Part shown: piece after piece, positions 12,480 through 25,222 of the stretch
Layout: every line of letters starts with the position of its first letter
How positions within the stretch are numbered: the stretch's first letter is position 1
Notes under the pieces: generated by a model
Seen by the model: only the letters and a program-made list of their open reading frames with translations
What the model was told of the DNA's origin: nothing
The model's database searches: none
Assembly (NCBI GenBank): GCA_029747015.1
Contig: JAKOGI010000827.1
Location: 224,001-288,000 of the forward strand
DNA from: Carnegiea gigantea
Lineage: Eukaryota > Streptophyta > Magnoliopsida > Caryophyllales > Cactaceae
Length of the DNA stretch: 64,000 bases
Direction of reading: 5' to 3'
Made by a program: the position numbers and the translations under genes

Positions 12480-13310
12480 TAAGGGCTTGAGGATGTATTC
12501 CTCAATGATTTACAACTGGGGCTCCCTTCTTTGAGAGGAATTGAGCACCAAATTTAGATCTCCTATTAAACACGTATTTACAAAAAAAACTTGGCCTATA
12601 GGTGTAATCTTAATGAATCGAAAGAGCTTTAAAGACAAGTCCAAGAGTTACATGGCCATGGGTCTATTAGGGAGAGCTTAAGTCCTTGTTTAGTTCCGAG
12701 CCTTTTGGTGCCTAGAAAAGATGGGACTTGGCTTTTGTACATTGATTCCAGGGTCACAAACAACATTACCATCAAGTATAGATTCTTGAGATCTTGAGCG
12801 GATGATATGCTTGATCAATTGGATGGGTCCATGGTCTTTTCTAAAATTGACCTTAAGAGTAGCTACCACTAAATTAGGATGAGAGAGGAAGATGAGTAGA
12901 AGACCAAGTATGGGCAGTATTAGTGGTTTCTTATGCCTTTCAGTTTATCTACTGCTCTTAGCACTTTTATAAGGCTCATGAATGAGATTCTAAGGCCTTT
13001 CATTGGGATTTTTGTGGTGGTGTACTTTGATGATTTCTTGGTGTATGGCTGTGATGATGTATCTCATGTTAAACATCTTTATGAAGTGTTTAAAGTCTGG
13101 AGGTAAGAAACATTATATGCCACACTTAAGAAGTTTAGCTATTCACACTCCAAGTTATTTTTTTTGAATACATTGTTTCTAAAAATGGAATTCAAGTTAA
13201 TGAGTCCCAACTTAAAGCTATCAAGAGTTGGCCTCCTTCTACCTCTAGTTCATCAAAGGGTTTAGCTTTATTATAGCTCCCTTGACCAAATACATGAACA
13301 AATAAAATTT
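12480..13310 (+). pseudogene. Chromovirus-like reverse transcriptase, broken
   Basis: RT copies element RNA into DNA. Motifs seen in order: SLLVPRKDGTW (about 12695), a decayed IDSR for the usual DYR, MVFSKIDLKSSYH with the first catalytic Asp (about 12831), and VVYFDDFLVY for the YxDD box (about 13018). At least six stops and several frame changes interrupt it. Confidence 0.8.
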
Positions 13311-13379
13311 TGAGTGGATAAAGACGACTCTAAAGGCCTTTGAGTTGATCAAGTGCAATCAATACTTGGCCCCCATATT

Positions 13380-13740
13380 GGCAGTCCCCAACTTTGAAAT
13401 CCTTTGTGAAGTTGAATGTGATCCTAGTAGGTTGGCATTGGCGTGGTTCTCATATAAGCCAAGTGCCCATTAGCCCATTTTGGTGAAAAGTTAAATGTTT
13501 CAAGACTCAACTACTCCTATTGTGACAAGGAGTTCTATGTGATTGTCTCAGCCCTAAGCCACTTATGCTTCATTCACATCACAGGGCATTCTCCTATATC
13601 AATGGCCAAACAGGCTGAACCTAAGACATGCCAATGGCTTAAATTCCACCAATCTTTCACCTCCTCTTATAAAAATAAGAGTGGGAAAAGAAATATTGTA
13701 GTCGATGCATTATTAAGGAGGTATGCTCTACTATCAATAC
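13380..13740 (+). pseudogene. Chromovirus-like RNase H, broken
   Basis: The first strand reads VPNFEILCEVECDPS, where the catalytic Asp position is present but context has drifted. The C-terminal part at about 13600-13735 reads KTCQWLKFHQSF and then IVVDALLRRYALLS, matching the usual end of RNase H (VxDALSRR) with Ser-to-Leu. Confidence 0.7.
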
Positions 13741-13839
13741 TTGAATCCAAGATCCTTGGTTCTATTCCATCAAGGCTCTATACATGGAGGATGATGACAT
13801 CAAGGAGGTGGTAGAGAACCCTTTCTAAATTTGGCTCTT

Positions 13840-14944
13840 TCACGTTACAAGACAGTTTCCTCTTCAAGGACAACAAACTTTACATCCCCAAAAGTGCTCT
13901 AAGGGCCTTGATTGTCAAGGAAGCTCATAGAGGAGCCTTATGTGGTCACTTTAGTATTAACAAGACCCTCTAGATATGCAAGAAGCAGATTTATTAGACC
14001 AAGACTGCAAAGATGTCCATAAGGTGACCACAAGGTGCGCAACTTGGCATATAGGTAGTCACTTTCATCAGTGCCTTTACACTCCTGTGTTGGGTGCTCA
14101 AAGGCCTTGGGATGATATTAGCATGTCATTCATTTTAGCCTAGGGAAAGGATGTTGTCATGGTGGTTGTTGATCGTTTTCTAAGATAGCTCACTTCATTG
14201 CTTGCCATAAGTGTGATAATTCCAGTCACATTATGGATCTCTTCTTCCAAGAGATTGTGAGGCTTTATGGTATCCCAAGGATTATCATCTCAGACAAGGA
14301 CATTAAGTTGCTATCACACTTTTAGAGATGCCTGTGAAGATTAGTGGGGACTAAGTTGCTCTTTAGCACTGCCTGCTACCCTTAAACTAATGGACAAACA
14401 AAAGTGATAAATTGAAGTCTTAGAACCTTATGAAGGGGCATGGTGAGTAAGAGTTTAAGGGATTGTTATACCAAACTCTCTTATGGTAAGCTTGCTTCCA
14501 ATCAAACTCCCTCCTATGCTACCTCTCATTCTCCCATTGACATGTGCCATGGCCTTAAACTTCTCAAACCTATTGATCTTATTCTCATTCTACAAGAATC
14601 GAAGCTGAGTTTTGAGGCTAAAGCAAGTGCTAAGGAGATGAAAAAGCTACATGATTAAGTAAGTGTGTAAATTGAGAAAGTAAATGAGTAATGCAAATCT
14701 AAGACCAATTAGAACTACACTTGTTTTGACTTTAAATCGAGAGATCTTCTATGGTTGCATTTAACGGAGGAAAGGTTCCCTTCAAGGAGAACCAATAGAT
14801 AATGTCCAGGGTGTGGATCCTTGCAAAGTTGTGTAAAAGGTGGGAGAGAATGACTAGAAGATCAAGCTTCTGGGTGACATGAACATATTTGTCGCCTTTA
14901 ATGTTGGGGAGCTTACTCATTATATTAAGGATAAGGTAGAGTAC
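13840..14944 (+). pseudogene. Chromovirus-like integrase, broken and split
   Basis: An N-terminal zinc-binding part is suggested by ALIVKEAHRGALCGHFSINKT (about 13900; first histidine and C-G-H-F). The catalytic core is heavily decayed. The C-terminal tail is readable in pieces: GELTHYIKDKVEY just before 14944 and NEDLWVNPPQ just after 34377, in frame across the family A insertion. This fixes the insertion site inside the last part of integrase. Confidence 0.7.
14940..14944. repeat. Target site duplication AGTAC, left copy
   Basis: AGTAC occurs here and at 34373-34377, directly outside both LTRs of family A copy 2. It is a perfect 5-bp duplication as left by Ty3/gypsy integrases. Confidence 0.9.
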
Positions 14945-16179
14945 TGATGCGTCCGCAAGCACACAAGTGTCATAGTATAGATTAAAAGATCGTCCTCAAG
15001 GACCATAGTAATCCATCGAGTCAATGACCTGTTGAAATTGCTAAGTGATCAATTCTTTTCAAAGAGTCGATTTAAATAAACCAATTAACTATTTGGAAAT
15101 CAATCAAAGTAAAGCATCTAGGAATTTGGTTCACCAAGTAAAGAGTTTGATCATAAAATTAAGCATGCACTTTTCATAGATTGAACTATTCAATGAATCA
15201 CAATCGAGTTAAATTTAATCCTTCCTTTCAAAATGAACTAAATTGCCTAAATGAATTTAACTAGTGCTCTCTCAACTATCTCTGATTTAGTATAGGTTGA
15301 AGATCTATGAATGCTAAGTCCCCCCTTAACAAGCAATTCTCTCGAGTTGCGCCAAATCAAGTTCTATCAAGGTGATCTAGTAGCGAGTTTCACCTTTCAG
15401 AACTTCACCCTACTACCTAATATAAGCAAGCAAAATTAACCAGATTCCACTCACAACATTTCAGTTTTAACATAGACAAGAATCATTCCAATCATGAAAC
15501 AGGCACAAGATTTCAAGTATAAAGGATCCAACCACAATACTATAGCTAACAAATCCCTAGATTAGATAAAACTACTCACTCATATTTCTAATTCAACTAA
15601 AACAAGAGTTTAAAAACAGATTCAAAGGAATGGAGCAAAACTTTACAATAATGGCAGCCCTTGAATTGTGCAACAATCTTCAAGCCTCCAAGAGCAAAGC
15701 TTCACCCTTCAAATCTCAAAACCTAAACTAAACTAAACTAAACTCTAACTAGGAGAGATGTGAGAATATAAGTGAGATGACTTTTTTTTTGTTGATTCCC
15801 TGCTCAAAAGCCTTAGAACACGCCCTTATAAGCAGCTAACGGAGCATCCTCAACCACAAAAAGAAGGAAGATGAAGAGGCTAGTAGTTACAGGCTCACCA
15901 CAGTCCGCGGCAACCACCACGGTTGGACCGTGGTCTTGTTTATAACCGAATTCTTCTGCCCTTCTCTTACACTATAGGCATAGAGCTTGGAGTACCTCCA
16001 TGGCAGGTCAATAAGCACTCAAATTGGGGTCAAATGGTCCAAAATCCTATAAATATCATCAAAGATCCATACCCACCATAAAACGAGAATAGGAATATAA
16101 ATTATGACATTAAGCTCAAATATTCCCCAAAAAATGCTGTAAAATATCCTGGAAATGAAGCATATAAAAGCAGTTATCA
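14945..16179 (-). repeat. 3' LTR of family A copy 2
   Basis: About 1235 bp, begins TGATAACTGC on the minus strand and ends GACGCATCA. It aligns with 33142-34372, including the sequence around GAGTCGATTTAAATAAAC and the (CTAAA)n stretch near 15727. It carries a perfect inverted repeat at 15916-15934. Confidence 0.9.
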
Positions 16180-16192
16180 AACTCCCCCATGC
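16180..16192 (-). other. 3' polypurine tract of family A copy 2
   Basis: The minus strand reads GCATGGGGGAGTT directly before the 3' LTR start. This is the expected primer for plus-strand DNA synthesis. Confidence 0.75.
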
Positions 16193-18285
16193 TTGAAATG
16201 TTGCTTATCCCTAAGCAACATTAACACTGAAAGTTGTTCACAACCTCCTCAAGATAGACATTGGCAGCAACTCAATGGCAAAGTCAATTCAAAGTTAGCC
16301 AAAAAGTACAAAAGTCATTTGACAAATAGACTAGGAAATGAAGTTTTCGAAAATTGATTAACAGACCACAATGTCGAGCTTGAATCAACCTCCCAAATCA
16401 TCCAATACGATCACATCAACATATGAAACAAATAGAGCCAATAGTGCCGGTAGAACCTCACTATAGTCATGTGGCACTTATCACTCATGCGTTCGAAAAT
16501 GTAGGAAGGTTCCCTTAATTCTCATTCCATAGACTCAAATCTACCACAACCTTGATAAAACTCTCTAATTCACCATCACTAGTATGCAGTACACATTAGA
16601 CAATCATGAAGACTTTTGTAAGGGTGTAATAAGGTCGTGGGTAAAGGTAAGAGGGGAAGGAATGTTTTGAAAATGTGGATCTAGAAGCCATAGACTAAGA
16701 GCTAAATGCTTCCATTGCCCTGATGCAGCATTCTCCTTTAACCAATACAATTTAGCTACAAAATACATCCCCTTCTACAAGCAAATAAAGAGAGAAAGAG
16801 TTGAAAGTCGTATATACTTTTTACAATCCAAACATGGCCAACGCTCTTCCTTTTTTTATCTTCTTTGTTCTTTTATTTCTTTTTTTTATTCGTTTCTTTT
16901 TGTGCCTTTTGTTTTTTTCTTTTCGTTGGTTTTTTTTCTTTAGAGTTGGCCAAGGGAATTCATATCAAAGCTGAATTTCAACTCTTCTCTAGTATTTGTA
17001 CAATAAGACAAGGGATTTCTTATATATAACACAAGAACACAAATCCCTTCACCAAAAAACTAACCAAATCCTCCAAAAAGAATCTCAATACACCTTACTA
17101 ACTTCCTATCAAACTCCATGTACGAGGATGAAATGCTCCTCTAGTCCTAGCTTAAGGGATAGATAAATGTTTAGCCAAGGGCTATGTTCGGAGGTTTAAA
17201 TCAATAAAAATAGATATAAGCTCAAAGGGGCTAGTAAGGGATATATAATGCATAACAATGGTGGCTATTTGGCTTTTTAGGTTAACAAGGCAAAGAATGT
17301 CACAATATGTTACCTAAATGCATATGTGAAATGTGATCTTGAATGAGAGTCAAAGTAAGTTCTAGAGAAATGATGTCAAGGAAAAGTTGCTTATGAATTA
17401 ACAAGAAACTAAATTGATAAATTAGTCTTTAAAAAGCTTAAAGCCTCACAAGACATTTACCAAGGTCATGCCTAGCTCATTAGTAGACATATACCAATAT
17501 TCATGTAAAAAGTCATAGGGTAATCAATTCGCACTCAACATATAGTCAAAACATGGAGCTCATTTTCAGAAATTCATCCTCAAAGACTTTAATGCACAAT
17601 TGGGCAAATAAAAGGATCAATCTAAACCAAAGTCGACCTAATCTATAAAGATCATCATAGGAGGATTTCTCTTTTTTTTAATTATTTTTTACGATTTTTT
17701 TATTTTTGTTTGTTTTTTGCTAGTGAATGCATGCTCCTACTAACAATACCAAGAAAATGCAAAAACTATGAAAAGGAACTATAAAAAAGAAAAACTAAAA
17801 CGCAACCTAAGGTGAAAAGAAACCTAAATGTACGCCTAACATACTCTAACTACATAAAATTAAAACCTACAATGTAACTCTAACTGCAAGAATGAACAAT
17901 ATATACAATGCATATACAAGCACACACCAAACCAAGTCAGGCATCAGACGCCATCAAGTAACTAACTAACTCCCCCATGCTTGAACAAAACATTATCCTT
18001 TATGTGAGCACACAGTAGAGAAGGGAATGGTAGTAACAAGAAGCAATTAGAAGGGAGGTAGGGAAGGAGGGTGGGGTGGTTGATCATAAGAAATATGCCA
18101 ATCTTGCCAGGTCTTTAAACAAGCCTTATAATCCTAAAAGTATTAGGTCTGGGTAGAAAGCATCCTACGAAGCTCATCGCGTCGCTCTTGAACAAAGTTA
18201 TGAAGAACGGCGTTCTCAGATGCAATATAGGCTCAAAGGGACACTTGCTCCCCCTGCATAGAACTAAGGGTGGCTTGGAGGTCAG
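16193..18285 (-). other. 3' noncoding region of family A copy 2
   Basis: About 2.1 kb between the end of ORF1 and the polypurine tract without a coding domain. It contains T-rich tracts (16849-16945 and 17676-17720). At 17969-17985 there is an exact 17-base repeat of the sequence at 16181-16197 that contains the polypurine tract. Confidence 0.6.
17969..17985 (-). other. Second polypurine-tract-like sequence
   Basis: ACTCCCCCATGCTTGAA on the plus strand, identical to 16181-16197, where it adjoins the 3' LTR. It lies some 300 bases past the ORF1 stop. An identical tract far from the LTR could be an extra plus-strand priming site or the scar of a duplication. Confidence 0.55.
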
Positions 18286-18645
18286 CTAATCAGTGGAGGG
18301 TAGGAGGGCAGAGGAACTAGGTCTGACTTCAGAAGTAAATGAGGCTGGAGGAGGTGCGGGTTGAACAACCTCGGCATCGCTAGGGACCCATTGAAGGCTG
18401 CCCCGGTGAACTAAGGTGGTCTGATCAACATTGATAACCGGCAGAAGCCGATCCGCAAGGTAAATCCAGCACAAACATCCAGCCTCTACTTTATAAAAAT
18501 TCATTAGCTCAAAGGCAGCTTGATCAAGCCGCTCGAACCCGGAAATGCGATCCTCATGGTTGGGCTCAACACTTAAAAATCTAGCAATGGTAGTGATGAT
18601 ACCACCAATGACTATCCTACCCTTGGTGCTAACAGCAGCACTATA
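18286..18645 (-). pseudogene. Athila-type ORF1, C-terminal half
   Basis: Open for about 120 codons from the family B insertion to a stop at 18286. It begins with SAAVSTKGRIVIGG and ITTIARFL, the conserved core end of Athila ORF1 proteins, and ends in a Pro/Ser-rich tail. It joins in frame with the N-terminal half at 29149 once the insertion and one CTATA copy are removed. The biochemical role of these proteins is unknown; they sit where an env-like gene would be. Confidence 0.75.
18641..18645. repeat. Target site duplication CTATA, left copy
   Basis: Perfect 5-bp match with 29144-29148, directly outside the two family B LTRs. Confidence 0.9.
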
Positions 18646-20340
18646 TGATGTGGATTTTATGTGCAGTTTTAAAACCCTTTTTACTTGCAAATGCACAAGG
18701 TTAATTGTAGACTAGCGAGTATAGGGGTGTCGACCCCACGAGGAACAATAATAATTTTTAATTTCAACTCTTCCAATTATGAAGAATAAGTTGAATGAGG
18801 AGTTTCATTATCAATATGATTGAAGAAGCAAAAGAAAAGCAAGAGTGTCAAGTAGAGAGAATTCCAATTTGAGAATGATCTACGATTTTGAATTTCACCT
18901 TTGATGCAAATATTAATTTTACTAATTCAAATGGGGATTTGATTTGTCTCTTGTGCAACTTAAGCTACAAGCATTAAGTCATAAATTGAAAAGATCAATT
19001 ATAGTTATCAAATAAAATTATTCATCTAGTGGATTGGCATGAATTACTCTTTTTAGATATAACTCATCTAATTTCTAGCATAAATTATTTAATTTTAACA
19101 ATTACAATTTTAAGGCCATTTGCATAATGTCATATTAGCCTACAAGGTCTAATATTCATTTGAGATAGCTAACTGAACTATTGTAATCAACATGATTAAA
19201 CAATAGTATTAGAATGCATAAATAGGTTAAGATCAAGTTTACACTCAAAATTATGCAATCAACGAGATAAAAATTACCCCAAAAGAAATTAGCAAAAATA
19301 ATATTATTATCAAGGATCCATCCTAATCCTAGAAATAATTAGTTTAGCTAATCATAATTAGTGAAAACACTATGATACTTGGTATATTTCACTACCTATG
19401 TCCAAACTTTTGTACTCAATTACAAACTAACAAATTAAACATTCTCAAATTTGACTCACAAATGAGATGAGAAGAGAAGAGAAAAATAGCCAACAAAGCT
19501 TATTTTCTTCCAAACCCCTTAACCCAAATGATTTTGTCTTACAAAATACTCTCAACTCTCTTAAAAAAAATAGAAGATGGAAGGTAGAATGCTTGGATGA
19601 ATGGATGAGTGTATGAATGTCACATGAATCCAACCGAACCCCTTTTTATAGTGCAAAACTAACCTCTCTTGATGTCCAAAACTTAATAAAAATTAATTTC
19701 CATTAATATTTTGGCTGTTATGAAGCATAAGAAAAGCCTGATCTTTAGCTAACAATTAATTAAAATTAATTGTATTTGACTAGGTTAACAATTAGCCATG
19801 TAGGAAATAAGAAAATGAGTGGGTTGCTGTCTGAATGGGCGGCTGCTAGCTGGGCCGCACGGCAGGCCCAACCGTGGCTGGAAAGGAAGAGAAAAGAAGG
19901 GCTGGAGAAGTGGGCCGCGCAGATTTGGCCCAACGGAGAGGAAGTGAGGGAGATGGGAGATGGCTGGGTTGCGGCGTGTGTGGTGGGCTGCGGAGGACGC
20001 TGGGACAGGCCCAAACGGGAGGAGAAAAGAGAGAGGTGAGGCTGGGTTGCTGGGGGTTCTCTTGCTGGGCCTGCCTCACAGGCCGAAGCGGATGGAGTGG
20101 CTTGAGAGCTTGGGCTGAGCTTAACTCTTCTTTTCTTTTTTTCTTTCATCTTGGGCTAAGGTTTGCTTGCATGTATGTTGGAGATCCAAGTAGAATTGAA
20201 CAATTATGCTCAACTTCTTTTATTTTACTTCCACCTGAAAATCATATAAAATATGCATTATTTACTTATAGAAATATATTTCAAAGACTTAAAAGTAGAT
20301 AAAATAAAGGCGAAAATTACATATAAAATATGAATTATCA
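18646..20340 (-). repeat. 3' LTR of family B copy 1
   Basis: 1695 bp, TGATAATTCA to CCACATCA on the minus strand. It aligns end to end with 27446-29143. A GC-rich, purine/pyrimidine-skewed part at 19830-20150 yields overlapping open frames on both strands that are not genes. The leading strand from about 19640 to 19400 fits a core promoter and transcription start area, but no exact site can be set. Confidence 0.95.
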
Positions 20341-21493
20341 ACTCTCCCACACCAAAATTTTGCTAGTCCTCGAGCAAAGAATATCACTAATGCATATATT
20401 CATTTAAACCATCAAGTAGAATAAGAGTAAGGAAGAACATCAAGTGATCCAACTATGAATGTCCACTTCACATCACATATTTCAATTCACTACCAACTCA
20501 CATCTCATCATCAAATACTTCTAATTTCAACTAAGTCAATGGGCCTAAATTCAAGCAAATTAAGCGCATAATGACACCATGTAGTAAACCATGAGCATAA
20601 AATTTCACCCCACATAACAAAAATCACGAGAGCATCTTTAAAATCAAGTCCCCAATGCCAAGTCACCTTATCAACCCTTTTCTTTTGTTGATTTTTTTTT
20701 TTTTTTGAGACCATGAATTTGTCAAAAGCTACTTGATTCCATGTTCTTTTGTGAGTGGATGAAGATATGAGTATAGATGACACTCAGAGAAACACTTGGT
20801 GCATATTCAGGCAATTAAAGTTATGGATAAAGATAGAACCTGAACATTGGTACCGGAACTAGAACTTGATTAATTCAATTTATTTTAATTTTTGAATGAA
20901 AAGTCAAAGGGGATCTCAATGCTCATCAAATACTTAAGGTGACATTGAAGATGAGGTGACATCTCAAACTCCAAATCGGCTACATAATGACATTAACACA
21001 GCAAAAATCTTGGCCTCTAACTAGACAAAGCTAGAAATAATCTCTAATAAGCATGGATCATATGAATCAAATCCACATTATAAGAGTAGAACATGCACAA
21101 TCAGAGTACTCAAACTCTTCCCAAAATCAAATTCACCCAAAGATTTTCAACTTTAAATTTCCTCAAATTTTTCAATTTGCCTCCCCCCCACACATAAACC
21201 TTACATTATCTTCAATGTAGAAAACAATAGGAAAGAGTGAAATGGAGAGAGAACAACACAACCTGACAGCTCGAGGAAATCATATCTATATAAGCCCAAT
21301 AATCAAACTCTCAATTGTACCTTCACAACCATGACTAACCATAAAAGCCAAAAACCAAGTGAAGAATCACACCCAAAAATACAAGCACATCAAAAATAAA
21401 ACAAAAATAAAAGACACAAATTTTTCTAAAAAGATTGGGATGCCTCCAACAAGCGCTAAGTTTTATGTCTTCAGCCAGATAAAGTCACACCCA
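20341..21493 (-). other. 3' noncoding region of family B copy 1
   Basis: Holds the 3' polypurine tract (GGTGTGGGAGAGT on the minus strand, 20341-20353) and a second purine tract at 21181-21192 (GTGTGGGGGGGAGG). A small minus-strand frame at 20783-20511 shows no domain and is probably chance. Confidence 0.6.
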
Positions 21494-22640
21494 CTAATCA
21501 TAGTAGACAGGGTCTACTAGATTAATAGATCTAATCAAACCAAGCTCAATGTCATTAGTCACAATAGGTTTTAAACATTGGCCATTTACCATAAGAACTC
21601 TATTATCTTGGGGATCCATAATTTGAACTGCCCCAAAGGAAAACACTTGTTGGATAACAAAAGGACCATCCCATCTAGATCTCAACTTGCCAGGAAATAG
21701 CCTAAGCTTAGAGCTAAAAAGTCAAACCGTGTAATTAGGTTCAAAAGATTTACAAGAAATTATTTTATCATGAAAAGCTTTGGTTTTGGCTTTATAAATC
21801 TTAGCATTCTCATAGGCTTCATTACGCAATTCATCTAATTCATTCAATTGAAGCCTACGATAAGAACCTGCTTGTTTCATATCAAAATTAAAAGCTTTAA
21901 TAGCCCAAAAAGCACGGTGTTCTAATTCAACTGAAAAATGACAAGCCTTACCAAAAAGAAGTCAGTAAGGAGACATCCCAATGGAAGTCTTAAAAGCAGT
22001 ACGATAGGCCCAAAGAGCATCATGCAATCTCAAAGACCAGTCTTTCCTATCGAGTCGAACCGTTTTCTCAAGTATAGACTTGATCTCATGATTAGACACC
22101 TCAACTTGACCACTACTCTGAGGATGATAAGGAGTAGCTACTTTATGAGTCACAGAATACTTTCTAAGCAAAGTCTCAAAAGATCGATGACAGAAATCAC
22201 TACCTCCATCACTAATAAGAGTTCTAGGGGTACCATATCGACAGAAAATACACTCTTTAACAAACTTAACCACAACCTTGTGGTCATTGGTCCTAGTAGC
22301 CTGAGCTTCCACCCATTTTGACATGTAAACAACAGCAACCAATATGTAAACAAAGCCGAATGATGGGGGAAAGGGACCCATGAAATCAATGCCCCATACA
22401 TCAAATATTTCAACAATCAGAATAGGAGAATGGGGCATCATATCACGATGAGACAGGATACCCGTACGTTGACAACGCTCACAAGCAAGACAGAATTGGT
22501 GAGCATCTCTAAACAAAGCGGGCTAGAAGAACCCACTTTGTAGGACTTTAGCAGCTGTCCTACGACCTCCAAAGTGACCACCACAAGCATAAGAGTGACA
22601 AAAGGTAAGAATACTATGAATTTCACTCTCGGAGACACAT
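21494..22640 (-). pseudogene. Family B integrase, nearly intact
   Basis: Integrase inserts the DNA copy into the genome. The N-terminal HHCC zinc site spans the end of the RT frame and the start of this one: H-x-x-x-x-x-x-H near 22590 and CLACERC near 22487. The catalytic core keeps D,D(35)E: Asp in WGIDFMGPF, Asp in LISDGGSDF, Glu in QVEVSNHEI. The C-terminal GPFVIQQVF strand with VNGQCLKP is at 21680-21560. A stop at about 22522 and stops between 21962 and 21686 interrupt it, so it is inactive as read, although all catalytic residues remain. Confidence 0.9.
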
Positions 22641-24476
22641 CTACGTACCACTTGGCCAGGGCAATGCTTGAAAAGATAAGGGTCTTCCCAATAGTAATAT
22701 CTTACCTGTGAGAAGAACCTATCTTTCTCTTGTTTAGACCAGTGAGGAGGAATCTTACCAGTGACAAGATAGTTCATAATGTGAGCAAACCAAAGGAGAA
22801 GGGTATGTGACACAGCAAGTAGTTGCTCATCAGGAAAGTGGTCAGAAAATCCAACTGAGTCATCAGTACACTCAGTAAGGATTCTAGACAAGTGGTCTGC
22901 AACAGAATTTTTAGAACCTTTCCTATCTTTTATCTCAATATCAAACTCTTGGAGTAACAAAATCCATCTAATGAGTCTTGGTTTAGTGTCGTTCTTAGCC
23001 AACAAGTGTCTTAATACAGCATGATTAGTAAACACAATCACTTTTGAACACAAAAGGTATGGATGGAATTTATCAAGTACAAATACAATGGCTAGCAACT
23101 CATTTTCAGTAGTTGAATAATTCTTTTGAGCATCAGTAAGAGTTCTACTAGCATAGTAAATGACATGAGGCATTCTATTCACCCTTTGATCCAAAATAGC
23201 CCCAATAGCAAAATCAGATGCATCACACATAATCTCAAATGGGAAAGAAAAACTAGGGGGCTGCATAATAGGGGCTGACACCAATGAAGACCAAAGCTTC
23301 TCAAAAGCTTTCACATAAGACTCATCAATCACAAAAGGAGCATCTTTAGTGAGAAGATTAGTAAGTGGATGAGTAACTTTACTAAAATCCTTAATAAACC
23401 TCCTACAGAAACCAGCATGGCCAAGGAAAGATCTGACTTGCTTCACAGAAGAAGGCATAGGTAGATTAGAAATCAAATCAACCTTGGCTTTATCAACCTC
23501 AATCCCTTTTTTAAACAATTTGTAACCCAAAACAATCCCTTCTTGGACCATGAAGTGACTTTTTTTCCAACTCAAAACAAGATTCACTTCTTCACATCTT
23601 TTTAGTATAGTGGATAAATTAGCAAGGCACACATCAAAGGCAGAACCAAAAACAGAGAAATCATCCATAAACACCTCCATAAAATTATCAATATAATTAG
23701 TAAATATGGCCATCATGCATCTCTGGAATGTGAAAGGTGCATTACACAACCCAAAAGGCATCCTTCGATAGGCAAAGGTACCTAATGGACATGTAAATGT
23801 CGTTTTCTCTTAGTCCTCATGACAGACAGGCATTTTATTGTAACCAGAATAATCATCTAAAAAGCAATAAAAACTCTGTCCAGCCAATTTTTCCAAAATT
23901 TAATCAATGAATGGGGGAAAAATGGTCCTTTCTAGTTACAGAATTCAGCTTTCTATAATCAATAAACACTTTCCACCCTATGGTTTGTCTAGTGGGAATC
24001 AATTCACCTTTATTATTCTTAACCACAGTTATGCTAGATTTCTTAGGGACTACCTGAACTAGACTGACCCATTGATTATCAAAAATAGGGTAGATAATGC
24101 CTGCATCTAAAAGTTTTACTGTTTCTTTCTGAACAACTTCTTTCATATGAGGGTTTAGTTTGCGTTGTATTTGCCTAATAGGTTTAGCACCATCCTCTAA
24201 ATGAATCCTACGTATATAAATTGTAGGACTAATCCCTTTCAAATCAGCCACTGACCATCCAATAGCACCCTTATGATCAAATAAGACACGAATCAATTCT
24301 TCCTCTTGATCACAAGATAAAAGAGAAAATATAATAACAGGTAGGGTCTCTTTGGGGCCTAAAAACACATACTTGAGTGAATCAGGAAGAGGTTTCAACT
24401 CAAGTTTAGGTGGGGACACAATAGAAGGTGGCATAGGAGAACTAGCCAAAGGGGGAAGGGGTTCATAAGTAGACAC
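22523..24476 (-). pseudogene. Family B reverse transcriptase and RNase H
   Basis: RT starts at about 24230 with RQIQRKLNPHMKE and LDAGIIYPI, then VPKKSSITVV and VFIDYRKLNSV. A broken stretch with stops (23904-23762) covers the first catalytic Asp. From 23761 a 412-codon frame begins with MPFGLCNAPFTFQ and holds the catalytic FMDD box (residues 31-34), the connection FLGHAGFCRRFI, and RNase H: Asp in IMCDASDFAIG, Glu in TTENELLAI, then TNH where TDH is expected, so one RNase H active-site Asp is Asn. The frame ends in the integrase zinc region. It differs in frame from the preceding part. Confidence 0.9.
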
Positions 24477-24598
24477 CTAAGAGGAAGACTCATGATGAGG
24501 AATGAAATCAAGAGTACAAACCATCTCATCTATTGCACTTCCTAAATCACACAATCTCAAATCCCCATAGGAAAGACACGTTCCTAAGGGATCACTAC

Positions 24599-25129
24599 TT
24601 AGAATAGCAGCAAAGCTTCTTCAATCATTTCATCAATCACATCAACAAAAAAGCATTCAGATTCATCTTCAAACACAAGTTGAGCAAAAGCTTCGAAAAT
24701 ATTAAGCCTAACCCTCATATTCATGACCGAGACATCCATCACTCCTGACCTACAGTTAATGGTAGCATTAGCTGTGGCTAGGAAGGGGTGCCCTAAAATA
24801 AGAGGGATTTGCTCAGAAGCATGATTGGGGTCCATGTCCAACACCACGAAATCAACAGGAAAGAATCCTTTATCAATTTGCACCAAGACATCATCTATCC
24901 ACCCCCTAGGGGTCCTAATTGACATATCAGCAAGCTGAAAGGTACAGTTGGAAGGTTTCAATTTACCTAATCCCAACTCTAAGTAAATAGAATATGGTAT
25001 CAAATTAACACTAGAACCCAAATCCAAAAGTGCCCTTTCAATTTTATGATTACCAATATAACATAAGATGGTAGGGACACCAGGATCTTCGAACTTAGGT
25101 GGAGTGTCACATTTCAAAATCGAGCTCAC
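24599..25129 (-). pseudogene. Family B protease
   Basis: Open for 176 codons. The retropepsin active site reads ALLDLGSSVNLIPYSIY (DLG form), followed by the conserved PRGWIDDVLVQI and PVDFVVLDMD, and the C-terminal LILGHPFLATANA with the LGHP (usually LGRP) motif. It lies in the same frame as gag before it and RT after 23761. It may still fold, but DLG-type proteases in this clade are not proven active. Confidence 0.85.
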
Positions 25130-25222
25130 TTGTTCACTTAGGAGAATCTTTTTAGACTTGTCATCTTTAGATTTCCTTTTAAAAGTGCACGTGTCTTTGA
25201 AGAACTTAATATAAGCAGGGAT

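Noticed and set aside
15727..15743. CTAAA repeats as possible telomere-like or satellite DNA
   Set aside because: Only three or four units, present in both LTRs of family A; an LTR-internal simple repeat.
19766..20302. Overlapping open frames on both strands, Pro/Ser/Ala- or Gly/Arg/Trp-rich
   Set aside because: They lie in the GC-rich part of a family B LTR; the same frames are disrupted in the partner LTR at 28568-29006.
20511..20783. 90-codon minus-strand frame in the family B 3' region
   Set aside because: No domain and a Lys run from a poly-T tract; no support for an env-like gene.
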